From: Saonia flava
Lineage (GTDB): Bacteria > Bacteroidota > Bacteroidia > Flavobacteriales > Flavobacteriaceae
DNA: 64,000 bases
Direction of reading: 5' to 3'
NCBI RefSeq assembly: GCF_011927795.1
Contig: NZ_JAATJJ010000001.1
Span: 124,001 to 188,000 of the forward strand
Position 1 is the first letter of the stretch. Every line of letters starts with the position of its first letter. The notes beneath the pieces were generated by a model. That model worked only from the letters and a program-made list of their open reading frames with translations, searched no databases and had not been told where the DNA came from. This document shows positions 52,609 to 61,742 of this stretch, piece after piece. Position numbers and translations under genes: made by a program.

Positions 52609-53254
52609 TCAACCATTTTCTAAATGAGTAAAAATTTTGTGGAGATACCCCATGCCCGATTGGAAATTCTTCATAGATATGGGAAACCCCTAATACATCC
52701 AGCAACAATGGAGCTTTTTGTGCCCATTCCAGAGGAATTACTTGGTCTACCGTTCCATGTGAGGCATAAATATTAAGTTGAGAATGGTCTTTGTTTTTGT
52801 AACCATCCACAAGAATATTTTCATTGATATACCCACTTAAGGCTATTATGTTTTTAACTTTTTCAGGGAAAGACAATCCTATGGAGTAGCTTAAAATTGT
52901 GCCCTGGCTAAAACCCAACAAGGTTATATTATTTACATCTAAATGGTATGTTGTACAGGCTTCATCTACGAATGTCAAAATCTTACCCCTCGACTCAATT
53001 GCTTGTTCTTCATCACTCCATTTTCCATTTTCCGCGTCAAAATTAATGGCATACCAGGCATATCCATAGGGTTGTAAGGTATATGGGGCTCGTATAGAAA
53101 TAATACATAGCTCCTCTGGCAATTCATTGGCAAATGAAAAAAGGTCGTCCTCATTACTGCCATAACCGTGCAACATAAACAGTACTGGTGGTTTTCCGGT
53201 TTTTAGTTTGGAAGGGCGGATAATATGTTCTAAAGATAGGGGAGCTGTAGTCAT
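52595..53254 (-). CDS. Alpha/beta hydrolase, carboxylesterase/phospholipase type
   Basis: 219-aa cytoplasmic enzyme. LHGYGSNEDDLFSFAN near 29-44; nucleophile Ser116 in GFSQGTILSY; Asp in SHGTVDQVIPLEWA near 169; His in PIGHGVSPQNF near 201. Belongs to the short carboxylesterase/acyl-protein thioesterase group. The stop overlaps the start of the downstream dehydrogenase gene by 14 bases, so coupling of translation is likely. Confidence 0.88.
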   Translation of the reverse strand: MTTAPLSLEHIIRPSKLKTGKPPVLFMLHGYGSNEDDLFSFANELPEELCIISIRAPYTLQPYGYAWYAINFDAENGKWSDEEQAIESRGKILTFVDEACTTYHLDVNNITLLGFSQGTILSYSIGLSFPEKVKNIIALSGYINENILVDGYKNKDHSQLNIYASHGTVDQVIPLEWAQKAPLLLDVLGVSHIYEEFPIGHGVSPQNFYSFRKWLNDKI

Positions 53255-53260
53255 ATTGTT

Positions 53261-53584
53261 TTACTGAATAAAGGTGAACCATTTTTGAAAGTAGGGTCCC
53301 AATACAGGCACTTCTTGTTCTTTACCGCTCAATGCTCCTACAAAACCATAAATCCATAAAACAATATAGAATATATATAGCCCGTACCAAGCATATTGAT
53401 TAAACCACTGACTTAAAAACAAGGAACATCCAAGAAATATGATATGCAGCCCAAACGCTTGTCTTGTATGAAACCTTGCAAACTTATATTTGGGTTCTGA
53501 GTTCATACTAATTGCTATTACTGCCCCAACGATGGTTAGGTAAGCAACAACGGCACTGGTTTTTCCTTTTACTTCTTCTTCCAT
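53261..53584 (-). CDS. Small multispan membrane protein (Tic20/DUF4870-like)
   Basis: 107 aa. Three hydrophobic segments: about 10-27 (SAVVAYLTIVGAVIAISMN), 47-62 (GLHIIFLGCSLFLSQ), 67-88 (WYGLYIFYIVLWIYGFVGAL). KFARFHTRQAF between helices 1 and 2 is the family hallmark (HxRQA/S). C-terminal VPVLGPYFQKWF is also typical. Function unknown. Between the esterase (6 bases) and the dihydroorotase-like gene (9 bases), in one operon. Confidence 0.82.
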   Translation of the reverse strand: MEEEVKGKTSAVVAYLTIVGAVIAISMNSEPKYKFARFHTRQAFGLHIIFLGCSLFLSQWFNQYAWYGLYIFYIVLWIYGFVGALSGKEQEVPVLGPYFQKWFTFIQ

Positions 53585-53593
53585 TCAATATAA

Positions 53594-54853
53594 TTATTGT
53601 TGAATTTCAAATTTACCATTGGCAATTACACCATAGGCTTTTCCTTTTAATTTTTCACCTAAGAACATACTGTTCTTGGAAGTTGATAGTATGTTTTCCT
53701 TTGCAAATTCATATTCAATATCAGGGTTAAACAGAGTAATACATGCCTTTTCCCCTTCAGTTATTTTTGAGGTTGAAATGCCATATCGCTCCTTGTTTTT
53801 TGTTAGTAGCTCAATGGATTTTTCTATACCAAGCAATTGATTTAAAGCTCCAAACAAGCTTTCCAATCCTATAGTTCCATTTTCGGCATTATCAAACTCC
53901 ACATTTTTTAATTCAATATTTAAAGGTATGTGGTCACTTGTCACATAATCAATAACACCGTCCTTTAATCCCTTGATCAATGCTTTGGCATCCGTCTTTG
54001 TTCTTAAGGGAGGCATTACTTTATAATTGGAACCAAACTCATCCAGGACTTCATCACTGAACCAAAGGTTATGGATGGCCACACTACAGCTAACATCCAA
54101 TCCTTTCTTTTTAGCTTCTCTTATTAAGTTGACCGAATTCGCAGTTGATAGGGTTGGAATATGAAGGGCACCTCCAGTGTATTCCAGAATAAAAAGATCT
54201 CGCACAATTTGAAGCTCTTCTGCAAGGGCCGGTATTCCCTTTAGACCCAGTTTGGTAGACGTCTCTCCTTCATTAATAATTCCTTTTCCTGCAATTCCAT
54301 GATCCAAAGGATAAGAGTGTACCAATCCACCAAAATTCTGTGCGTATAGCAAGGCTATTTTAAGGAGGTTGGAATTTGTAATTGCACTTTTAAAGTCATA
54401 GAAACCAACTGCTCCAGAATTTTTCATATCATATAATTCTGCAAGGTCAATACCTTCCCCTTTTGTGGTCAACATTCCTATAGGGTACAAACTTGTACTC
54501 TGTCCCTGAGCGGCATTTTTTAAAAATATGATGTCAGAACTACTATCTGGGACAGGATGGCTATTGGGATTAAGAACAATATCCGTAAAACCACTTTTGG
54601 ATGCTACATTTAATCCCTTGGCTATGGTCTCTCTTTCCTCGTACCCCGGTTCACCAAAGCTAACACCAGTGTCCAGCCAACCATGAGAGATATGTAGGTT
54701 TTTATAATTAATTACTTTGGTATTACCACTCGCTTCTATTTTAGCGGCAATTTTTTCTATAACACCACTCTTTATTAAAATGTCTCGCTTTTTAAGATGT
54801 AAATTCTTGTTAGAGGCATCTACAATTGTGGCGGACTTTAGAAGTATGTTCAT
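53594..54853 (-). CDS. Dihydroorotase-like protein without HxH metal ligands
   Basis: 419 aa, amidohydrolase-superfamily fold of the class-I dihydroorotase type. At the site where DxHxHxREPG is expected, the sequence is DTGVSFGEPGYEERET (61-76): Gly63 and Ser65 replace the two His metal ligands, and Gly67 replaces the substrate-binding Arg. Later ligands are partly kept (GGLVHSYPLD, VAIHNLWFSDE, VTSDHIPLN). Hence most likely not active as dihydroorotase; such pseudo-enzymes pair with aspartate transcarbamoylase in some bacteria, while others act elsewhere. No pyrimidine genes are nearby. Its start overlaps the BatA-like stop by 4 bases (ATGA). Confidence 0.83.
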   Translation of the reverse strand: MNILLKSATIVDASNKNLHLKKRDILIKSGVIEKIAAKIEASGNTKVINYKNLHISHGWLDTGVSFGEPGYEERETIAKGLNVASKSGFTDIVLNPNSHPVPDSSSDIIFLKNAAQGQSTSLYPIGMLTTKGEGIDLAELYDMKNSGAVGFYDFKSAITNSNLLKIALLYAQNFGGLVHSYPLDHGIAGKGIINEGETSTKLGLKGIPALAEELQIVRDLFILEYTGGALHIPTLSTANSVNLIREAKKKGLDVSCSVAIHNLWFSDEVLDEFGSNYKVMPPLRTKTDAKALIKGLKDGVIDYVTSDHIPLNIELKNVEFDNAENGTIGLESLFGALNQLLGIEKSIELLTKNKERYGISTSKITEGEKACITLFNPDIEYEFAKENILSTSKNSMFLGEKLKGKAYGVIANGKFEIQQ

Positions 54854-56775
54854 TTAAAAACTTTTTGAATAAGAATTTCAACCAGAATAAAAAGCAATGC
54901 TAAAATAACAAACCATTTCCAAAGGTCTGTAACTCTATTGTCATTTTCCAATTCACTAAAAAGGGAGATAATAGAACTTTGCTTGGATGTTGCATGCAAT
55001 GTATTTATATCCAAGTACGATAAATCACTTTCATTTCTTGGATGGTTAAAACTGATATTTTTAAGATTTTCATTGCCATTTTTAATGGTATAAATCCCAT
55101 TTCGCTCAAAATTATTGTCAAAAGTTAGGGTTACTTTGTTATCAAAGGACTGTTGTTGCGGAATGAATTCATATGTATCCTGGACAAGCTTTAATATATT
55201 GTCTTTTCCAAGACTTACGGCTACATCTGTACTAAAAAAATTTCCTAAAATTGTATACAGTTCCGGGGACTTTAAGCTATTGTCTCCCATACTATAAAAT
55301 GTGGGAACTATTAAAGGGGATGCTTTAAAATTGGTGTTGTCTTTTGATAAAGAACTTGTAAAAACGTAAAATCCATTTTCACCGATCAAGAACGGATTTC
55401 CATTTTCAAAGGAAAGAATATTGGGCATTGTGGACTGACTCCTATAATATTTGGAAACTGTGGGGTATTGAAAGTTGGTCACTTTTTTTTCAAAAACATT
55501 GGTGTACAACGGATGTGAAAAGCTAATTTGGGTCATATTAAAAGTACCCTCCATAAGTTCGGAAAAAGTTGTAGAGTTAATACTTGATAAAAATTGATTG
55601 TATGATGTTAAGTCCGTAGTTTGGGATGGCACAACCACCAAATATCCTCCATTGTTTTTAAAGGACTTAAGAGCATTTTGGAGCGAGTTGGGAATCGAGT
55701 TCAATTCATTTAAAACAATCAAGTTTTGCGATTCCAATAAGCTATAGTCCAAGTTCTGAAGGGAATACGATGCATATAGAAATTCATCATCCCAAAAAAT
55801 ACGGTTTAAAAAGCCTGAATCCCCTTGGGTAATTGACAAAACCTTTATTTTTTCTTTCTCATTAATAGTAAAGAGGAGGGTATTGTCATAAGCCAAACCA
55901 GCATCAGAAACTTCAATTTTACCATGTATTACCTCATTTTTAGGCAAGGTAAAAACCATGGAGGCCTTTTTGGTGCCACCAAAATTGGCAGATGTTTTAG
56001 CTATGAGATTTTCACCATTGTAAAGAGAAACAGGAATATTCTCTATTGGCGACGTACTGGAAAGCTCAGTAGTAAGCTCTATAGTATTCGGTAAAGTTGT
56101 ACTTACATAAGCCGAATCGATTACAACATTCTCTTTCTTTTCTGGTAAAAGTTGTACTAGATGTTTTTGTATACCTGTTTGGGTGGAATCTATACTACCA
56201 GAAAAGATGTGCTGTTGAAAATCTGAAACCATAATCAGATTTTTTATTGATTCCTTATTTTGGGGGAATAAAGTGCTGGCCTTTAATTCTACCTCTTTTA
56301 ATTTTAGTTGTTTGTTCGAAAAATTTAACGACAACAAATCATTCTGAATATCTTTTAATTCAACATTCTTGAACGTCTTCTCATTAGTGAACAAAGAAAA
56401 GGTGTTTTCTTTGGGGATTGATTTTATGAGGTCTTGTACTGCATCTTCCAATAGAGATACACTATTGTTTTTTGCTTGCATGCTAAAGGAATCATCCAAA
56501 TAGATAACGGTGTCTTTTTTGGCAAGAGCCGTTTCTTCCGCAAAAAAAGGTTGGGCAAAAGCAAGAACAAGAGCTGCTACAAGTAACAATCTAGTAATGA
56601 GTAGCAACCACTTTTTTAATGTATTGCTCTTGCGGGATTCCACCACAATTTTTTGTAATAATTTTACATTGGTAAATGGCGTTTTTTTAAATCTCCGAAG
56701 CTGAAAAAGATGAATGAATAGAGGGATGAGTAGTAAGAATAAGGCCCAAAGGAGTTCTGGATGTTTAAACTGCAT
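54850..56775 (-). CDS. BatA-domain membrane protein
   Basis: 641-aa protein with the aerotolerance N-terminal domain: MQFKHPELLWALFLLLIPLFIHLFQLRRFKKTPFTNV (helix 1, about 6-24), then KWLLLITRLLLVAALVLAFAQPFFA (helix 2, about 56-80). A vWA-like start DTVIYLDDSFSMQAKNN near 87-103 is followed by a long periplasmic region with beta-rich parts, and a last helix near 615-635 (WKWFVILALLFILVEILIQKVF). Common in Bacteroidota, usually near MoxR/Bat genes, which are absent here. Overlaps the dihydroorotase-like gene by four bases. Confidence 0.85.
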   Translation of the reverse strand: MQFKHPELLWALFLLLIPLFIHLFQLRRFKKTPFTNVKLLQKIVVESRKSNTLKKWLLLITRLLLVAALVLAFAQPFFAEETALAKKDTVIYLDDSFSMQAKNNSVSLLEDAVQDLIKSIPKENTFSLFTNEKTFKNVELKDIQNDLLSLNFSNKQLKLKEVELKASTLFPQNKESIKNLIMVSDFQQHIFSGSIDSTQTGIQKHLVQLLPEKKENVVIDSAYVSTTLPNTIELTTELSSTSPIENIPVSLYNGENLIAKTSANFGGTKKASMVFTLPKNEVIHGKIEVSDAGLAYDNTLLFTINEKEKIKVLSITQGDSGFLNRIFWDDEFLYASYSLQNLDYSLLESQNLIVLNELNSIPNSLQNALKSFKNNGGYLVVVPSQTTDLTSYNQFLSSINSTTFSELMEGTFNMTQISFSHPLYTNVFEKKVTNFQYPTVSKYYRSQSTMPNILSFENGNPFLIGENGFYVFTSSLSKDNTNFKASPLIVPTFYSMGDNSLKSPELYTILGNFFSTDVAVSLGKDNILKLVQDTYEFIPQQQSFDNKVTLTFDNNFERNGIYTIKNGNENLKNISFNHPRNESDLSYLDINTLHATSKQSSIISLFSELENDNRVTDLWKWFVILALLFILVEILIQKVFK

Positions 56776-56828
56776 TCCCTATTTTGATTTGGCAAATATA
56801 ATAAAACCCCAAAGATTACCTAGAATGT

Positions 56829-57836
56829 TTAACAAAAGAAAAAGTAATCTTCACCATGGACCTGCTCTAAATTTTTAAAATATCTTTTTATAAAGGTTTG
56901 TGCTTCTTTATTGGCAACTGTAATTATGCTTTGGGCTGCACTAATGTTTTCAAGAGCTGTGTAATGTTTTAATACAACATCATAGATCTCTTTTCCTATT
57001 TTCTTTGGATTATCGCATAGCCATTGAAATTCTATGTTTTTTTCCAATAACCCTTTGGCGATGGCTTTTCCTTTAAAACCAGCTCCCCAGACTGTCAAGG
57101 TTTTTCTAGGGTCATGGTCCAACTTTAAAAAATAACTCAGTTTAATGTCCAAAAAGTAATTCTGGGCGTAGTGTTCACTGGTCCTACTGGTTCTGGAATC
57201 ATAGTCACGCCAATGATGTAAAACCTCATTACAGGGAATACATAGTAACCCATTTTCATAAAACCGAAAAGTTAGGTCGTAATCTTCAGGATATCGGTTA
57301 GGGTCAAAAGCGCCACATGTATCCAAATCTTCTTTATACACCATCCAGCAAGGGGAGGGGATTACACATTCCTTATATATTTCTGTATAATTTGAGCCCT
57401 TTTTTGTGAGCCTGTTCAACCAGGCTTCATACCGTTCATACCCATTACTTATACCCTTTTTGGAAAAGTACTTTACTTGGCCTACTGCAAGATGGCCTTT
57501 GCCAGAACCCATCAGATTGCAAACTAAGACATCCAATTTATTTGGGGTCATAATATCATCAGAATCCATTCTAGTGATTAAATTCCCAGAAGAATGGGAA
57601 TAGGCTGTTCTTAAAGCTTCAATAATGCCTTTTCCTTGGTTATTAAAAACCTTGATGCGAGAATCCATTTTAGCATACTCTTCAAGAATTAACATACTGT
57701 TGTCTTGGGAATGGTCATTTATAGCCAATACTTCCCAATTGGTATATGTTTGCTGAAGAATGGAATCCAAACATTCATTCAAAAAGAAGGAGGTATTTTT
57801 AAAGGGTATAAGAATGCTTACTAAAGAATTTTGCAT
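56829..57836 (-). CDS. Glycosyltransferase family 2
   Basis: 335 aa from ATG 57836 (MQNSLVSILIPFKN); TTG at 57845 adds three residues. GT-A fold: SILIPFKNTSFFLNECLDSILQQ near 5-27, and the DxD-like metal motif RMDSDDIMTP near 90. Further FDPNRYPEDYDLTFRFYENG near 190-210 (ED motif catalytic base). The last 80 aa fold into a Rossmann-like extra domain (LTVWGAGFKGKAIAKGLLEKN, with GxGxxG-type GAGFKGK), possibly binding a nucleotide. Cytoplasmic sugar transferase; acceptor unknown. 54 bases after, in transcription terms before, the BatA-like gene. Confidence 0.88.
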   Translation of the reverse strand: MQNSLVSILIPFKNTSFFLNECLDSILQQTYTNWEVLAINDHSQDNSMLILEEYAKMDSRIKVFNNQGKGIIEALRTAYSHSSGNLITRMDSDDIMTPNKLDVLVCNLMGSGKGHLAVGQVKYFSKKGISNGYERYEAWLNRLTKKGSNYTEIYKECVIPSPCWMVYKEDLDTCGAFDPNRYPEDYDLTFRFYENGLLCIPCNEVLHHWRDYDSRTSRTSEHYAQNYFLDIKLSYFLKLDHDPRKTLTVWGAGFKGKAIAKGLLEKNIEFQWLCDNPKKIGKEIYDVVLKHYTALENISAAQSIITVANKEAQTFIKRYFKNLEQVHGEDYFFFC

Positions 57837-57849
57837 GGCCTGCAAGTTA

Positions 57850-57881
57850 AAAAAATAAAGAGCCCCATGGGAATGGGACTC
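57850..57881 (-). terminator. Intrinsic terminator of the fatty acid hydroxylase unit
   Basis: On the minus strand GAGTCCCAT-TCCC-ATGGGGCTC, with one C/A mismatch, followed by TTTATTTTTTT. The T-run is on the minus strand, so it ends the transcript coming from 58039-59230. The rest of the gap 57882-58038 shows only a second GAGG/CCTC stem near 57975-57994. Confidence 0.75.
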
Positions 57882-58038
57882 CTTAATTTAATTTTTCTCC
57901 AATGGACTTTCTAGTCCTTTGTTTTATTAGGATTTTCTTTATTTTTCGGTTGAAATTCTCCCCAACCAAACCACAAGAGGTTATTGATCCTCTTTTTTAC
58001 TTTATTCATTGTACTCGTGTGTTTTATATTAAAAACCT

Positions 58039-58425
58039 TTATTTAGATAGGTGCAGCAACTCTTTTAAATTTGTTTTCAATTCTGGAAATTCCTTTATAA
58101 AACCTTCAAATGTTGTTGATGCAGATTTAGCCTTAAAATGGGAGACAGTTTTTACGGATGCTTCCGTAACACCTTTATTGAATTTGTTCCCATCTCCATG
58201 TATACGGTCAAAATTTAGAATTTGCTTACATATATTTTCTGCTGCTATTTCTTCACTGTATTTACCTAGATGTATCCAAGCCAATCTAATATGTGCTTCA
58301 TGGGTAAAAAATGAAGGTTCTAATTTGCAGGACTCAAATTGTTTTTCAAATTCCTCATCCGTCAGTTGAAAGTGCTTCTCCAATTTTTCATGGTAATTTC
58401 TATGATATGGACTAGTGCATGACAT
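58039..58425 (-). CDS. Conserved cytoplasmic protein of unknown function
   Basis: 128 aa from ATG 58425 (MSCTSPYHRNYHEKLEKHF); the longer frame to 58467 lies within the upstream gene. Helical, with FFTHEAHIRLAWIHLGKYSEEIAAENICKQILNFDRIHGDGNKFNKGVTEASVKTVSHF in the centre. His-rich spots (THEAH, RIHGDGN, VSHF) could bind metal. I do not recognise it. Its start overlaps the end of the fatty acid hydroxylase gene by 14 bases, suggesting a related role. Confidence 0.72.
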   Translation of the reverse strand: MSCTSPYHRNYHEKLEKHFQLTDEEFEKQFESCKLEPSFFTHEAHIRLAWIHLGKYSEEIAAENICKQILNFDRIHGDGNKFNKGVTEASVKTVSHFKAKSASTTFEGFIKEFPELKTNLKELLHLSK

Positions 58426-59230
58426 TTTCTTGCAGATTAGGTTTCTTCTCTGTACTAACGTCTTCATTAGAAATATCCTTAAACTTTAGCATGTCCCACA
58501 CCTTTTCTGATGCGCCGTGGTAAAACCCTGCTTCATGTTCATATTTGGAGGGATTATTAAAAGTTCCAAAAAGAATATCATAAAGAGAAATATCCGAATA
58601 ATTATAGGCATGAATTCCTTTTGCATGATGAATGGCGTGTGCCTCTGGCCTTTGTATGAGATACCCAATCCATCTAGGTGTTTTTATATTGCTATGCTGA
58701 AAAATGGCCAAAAATGTGGTACCTAGAATAAAAAGGGTAGTGGCTTCCGGTGTAAAACCTGCTACGACCACCAAACACAAACTGCCTAAGAAAGTAAAAC
58801 CGATCATATCCATTGGGCTAAAATAAAACGCACCATAACTGTCCATTCTTTCCGCACTATGGTGCATTTGATGGAACACCTTCCATAAGGTATCACTTTT
58901 GTGCATGCTCCAATGCCATCCATATAAGGCAAGTTCATAGAGCATAATGCTTGCAAAAGCACCCCAACCCGTACCTAAAGCGGTAAGGTCAAAGATTTGA
59001 TAATCGGCTAAATAAACATCCCATATCATAGGAAGATAGGAAGAGAGATAAAAGAAGATAGCAAATGAAACCATCCCTCTTAGCTTCCAATTTTTTATTT
59101 TAGGTAGTTTACGGGCAGGGAAAATGGCCTCCCATGCCATTAAAGCTCCATAGATGCCCAATACTATTAAGGAAATGGGATCCAAGAGCAAGTCAATGGG
59201 GTTAGGTAAATTGTTTAAAATACTTTCCAT
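58412..59230 (-). CDS. Fatty acid hydroxylase/sterol desaturase family membrane di-iron enzyme
   Basis: 272-aa membrane protein. Helices at about 14-34, 46-65, 85-105, 155-190. The His clusters that bind two irons are present: HWSMH near 108, HQMHHS near 124, HAIHHAKGIH near 197. The family oxidises C-H bonds of lipids with O2. In marine Bacteroidota such enzymes may hydroxylate fatty acids, carotenoids or sulfonolipids; substrate is not deducible. Followed by the overlapping unknown gene. No link with the SPT-like locus (30 kb away) can be shown. Confidence 0.87.
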   Translation of the reverse strand: MESILNNLPNPIDLLLDPISLIVLGIYGALMAWEAIFPARKLPKIKNWKLRGMVSFAIFFYLSSYLPMIWDVYLADYQIFDLTALGTGWGAFASIMLYELALYGWHWSMHKSDTLWKVFHQMHHSAERMDSYGAFYFSPMDMIGFTFLGSLCLVVVAGFTPEATTLFILGTTFLAIFQHSNIKTPRWIGYLIQRPEAHAIHHAKGIHAYNYSDISLYDILFGTFNNPSKYEHEAGFYHGASEKVWDMLKFKDISNEDVSTEKKPNLQENVMH

Positions 59231-59338
59231 TTTAATGATTTTTAATTGTTAAGTGATACAATCTGTTTTCACTTATATATGCGAAAGTTTTTTCCTCACA
59301 ATGTAAGTTGGCCCTCTAAGGTTTTAAACGTACTTAAT

Positions 59339-61120
59339 TTAAGTAACCCAATGTATCGGTATTTCAGGGCTATAGGAACAAAAAGTCCCGGTTTTAATAC
59401 CCATTGAAAGATGCTTTCCCAGTTGTGGATGCGCTTTTTCAATTTTTTTAATGGCACTTCTTATTCGCCATGTAACGGCAGTTCTTGCTTTTTCAACAGA
59501 CGAGCCTACTTTACGTGTTTTTCCTGCCAATCCCATAGCTTGCGACAAATGGTCGATTAAGGTTTCGTATTCTTCCCTGAGTACATCCAATTGAATGGTA
59601 TTGCCCATTTCTTCTGCATCGGCTATTTCCATTTGGAGCTCTTGTATTCTTTTTTTATAATCCTTTTTGGCCGTATTGTCAATAACATCTTCACCACCGT
59701 TATCCTGCAAAATAGCCCCCATTAATTCTGAGCAATGAAACTCCTTATCCGGTTCTTTTAACAACTTGGAAATGTCATGGTAGCCCTTGGCATCTTTTAA
59801 GGCTATGGTTTCCCCCAAATAGCTAAGCTCCCATAGTTCCCCTTTGCATATAAATGAAGATTCTATAGGTTCTTGGACAGTATTGTTCTCAAAACTGGCT
59901 TTGGGTTTTTCTCCCCCCATATACTCCCAAAAAGGCTCTGCTTTGGACTTCACCTTATAGGGGTTTACCAAAATTTGCCAATTCACAGCCTCTTTGTCCG
60001 TGGCTTCCTTCCCTTTATTTATGTTTTGCTTAAAAAGTTCCTTATAATTGGCCCAATACGAATTCATTTTTTTCTTATCGCCCATTAAATAATAGACAGC
60101 GGCCATAAAAGCAGTGAAATCTGTCCAAATGGAAATGTCTTTCACTTTTTCACCCAGCTCGGCAGACTTCTTGTAATCACCCAATTCCAAATAAATTAAT
60201 GAACCATGGGGAAAGTAAACATCTGCATGTAAAGGGTTAAGGGTTTGCGCCTTTAGGTAAATTTGTTCTGCTTCTTCAGCGTAGCCCAAATACACCAGAC
60301 TAAATGCAATTTGCACCAAATTATCTGCATCATTAGGGTTCATGCGCAAGGATTTTCTAAAAAAATGTTCGGCCTTTTCATATTCTTCCAGATATAAATA
60401 GGTTCTCCCTAAAACTGAAAGGGAAACATAATCGTTCTCATCAAATTCAATGGCTTTTAAGGCATATTCATGCGCTCCTTTTTGACTAACGTCCCATCTG
60501 TCCCATAGTTGGCAACTCCATTCATTAAAGTAGGAAAGGGAAATTCCTGTATAGGCACGGGCAAATTTGGGATTTATGCTTAATGCGGCCTCAAAATGTT
60601 CTCTTGCTATCTTGTCACTTTCTAAGGATCCTTTTTTTAAATGGTTCATTCCTATGAGCCAGTTTTCGTAGGCCGGCAGTTCCACGGATTCCTTTTTATA
60701 GGAATAGGAAAGAAGGTCATAATCTATTTGCTGTTGCAATACACTTACAATCTGCTGTATAATGGTATCTTGGGTGCTTAATATGGATGCTATGGTCTCA
60801 TCATGATTACCAGCAAAAATCACCTTTTGGTCCTTAAACCGAATAAGCTGTACATTAATTCTAATCTTGTCCAATAGCATTCTAAAACTACCACTGATCA
60901 AATAATCGGCACCCAATTGCTCAATGGGCTGGGTCTGGGACAGGTCCTGTATATTTTGGGTGGAATATTGGGAAATGACAGAAAGACCAATAAACTTCGA
61001 AAAATTTATAATAAGGTCTTCTGTAAAACCGGTGATAATAGGGCTTAACTTATCCGATTCGGTTAAAATCTGAAATGGTAACACCGCAACGGTGGTCTCT
61101 TTGTTGCTTACCAGTTCCAT
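59339..61120 (-). CDS. TolB-N-like/TPR signalling-type protein
   Basis: 593-aa protein. About 5-140: TolB-N/'FlgO-like' domain (TTVAVLPFQILTESDKLSPIITGFTEDLIINFSKF...GADYLISGSFRM), as found in bacterial adenylate-cyclase-like proteins; about 150-370: at least four TPR repeats (AREHFEAALSINPKFARAYTGISLSYF, AHEYALKAIEFDENDYVSLSVLGRTYLYL, AEHFFRKSLRMNPNDADNLVQIAFSLVYLG); about 480-593: C-terminal domain (KARTAVTWRIRSAIKKIEKAHPQLGKHLSMGIKTGTFCSYSP) found at the end of many TPR regulators. Catalytic cyclase or kinase domain is absent. No signal peptide. Its gene is alone. Confidence 0.78.
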   Translation of the reverse strand: MELVSNKETTVAVLPFQILTESDKLSPIITGFTEDLIINFSKFIGLSVISQYSTQNIQDLSQTQPIEQLGADYLISGSFRMLLDKIRINVQLIRFKDQKVIFAGNHDETIASILSTQDTIIQQIVSVLQQQIDYDLLSYSYKKESVELPAYENWLIGMNHLKKGSLESDKIAREHFEAALSINPKFARAYTGISLSYFNEWSCQLWDRWDVSQKGAHEYALKAIEFDENDYVSLSVLGRTYLYLEEYEKAEHFFRKSLRMNPNDADNLVQIAFSLVYLGYAEEAEQIYLKAQTLNPLHADVYFPHGSLIYLELGDYKKSAELGEKVKDISIWTDFTAFMAAVYYLMGDKKKMNSYWANYKELFKQNINKGKEATDKEAVNWQILVNPYKVKSKAEPFWEYMGGEKPKASFENNTVQEPIESSFICKGELWELSYLGETIALKDAKGYHDISKLLKEPDKEFHCSELMGAILQDNGGEDVIDNTAKKDYKKRIQELQMEIADAEEMGNTIQLDVLREEYETLIDHLSQAMGLAGKTRKVGSSVEKARTAVTWRIRSAIKKIEKAHPQLGKHLSMGIKTGTFCSYSPEIPIHWVT

Positions 61121-61327
61121 TGTAATTTACTTTTTGTTCTACATTAATCAATTGACTGGATTTCAGTCTTTTTCGTCTTGAAGCTTAAAGGTACATAAAA
61201 TGATCAATAAGTTCCCTAAGTATTGTTCAATCCCAAAAGGTTTGAAACAAAACGATAAAACTAGAAAAAACTGAATGTTGCAATGCCGTACACTTTATGA
61301 ACTACCCTAAATACAGTATAAGTTGTT

Positions 61328-61363
61328 CAATTCCTTGTATTTGTGGAAAATAGGAAGGAATTG
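61328..61363 (-). other. Stem-loop downstream of the GDSL unit
   Basis: CAATTCCTT / AAGGAATTG, nine-base arms with 18-base loop, 15 bases past the stop at 61378. There is no T-run, so a 3' stability element or weak terminator rather than a clear intrinsic terminator. The gap 61121-61327 shows no gene. Confidence 0.45.
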
Positions 61364-61377
61364 CCCTTGCCATGTTC

Positions 61378-61731
61378 CTATTCTTTATCGCTGTCCATGG
61401 TTTTGGTCACCGGACTTGGCTCAACAGGATTATTGGAATCTTGTTTTTCCATAGTGAGAAATCTATAGGTAAAAATACCAAAGGCAATAGCGAGAACCAG
61501 TAAAAGCACCTTGTTCATTTTTACTATTAGTTTTTGGGCCAGATAATGGCCAGCAAAAAAAGAGGCCACCAAGGCTGCAAAGCCTATTACAATCCCATAG
61601 AACAATATGGTGGCACTACCTGCCAATCCTTGTCCGTCTGCCACACCACTTATTCCGGTTATCATAATTCCGAATAGGGTGAAAACCAAAAAAGCAAGTA
61701 GGTATAACAATAAACTGGCCGGTTTTAACAT
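61378..61731 (-). CDS. Small membrane protein of unknown function
   Basis: 117 aa. Three helices: about 5-24 (LLLYLLAFLVFTLFGIMITG), 38-62 (GSATILFYGIVIGFAALVASFF), 76-94 (VLLLVLAIAFGIFTYRFLT). Polar C-terminus (MEKQDSNNPVEPSPVTKTMDSDKE). No known motif. 11 bases after the GDSL gene on the same strand. Confidence 0.72.
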   Translation of the reverse strand: MLKPASLLLYLLAFLVFTLFGIMITGISGVADGQGLAGSATILFYGIVIGFAALVASFFAGHYLAQKLIVKMNKVLLLVLAIAFGIFTYRFLTMEKQDSNNPVEPSPVTKTMDSDKE

Positions 61732-61742
61732 GTTAAGGTATT

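Noticed and set aside
57902-58369. 155-aa plus-strand ORF
   Set aside because: Antisense to the unknown gene 58039-58425; upstream part is a hydrophobic translation of AT-rich spacer.
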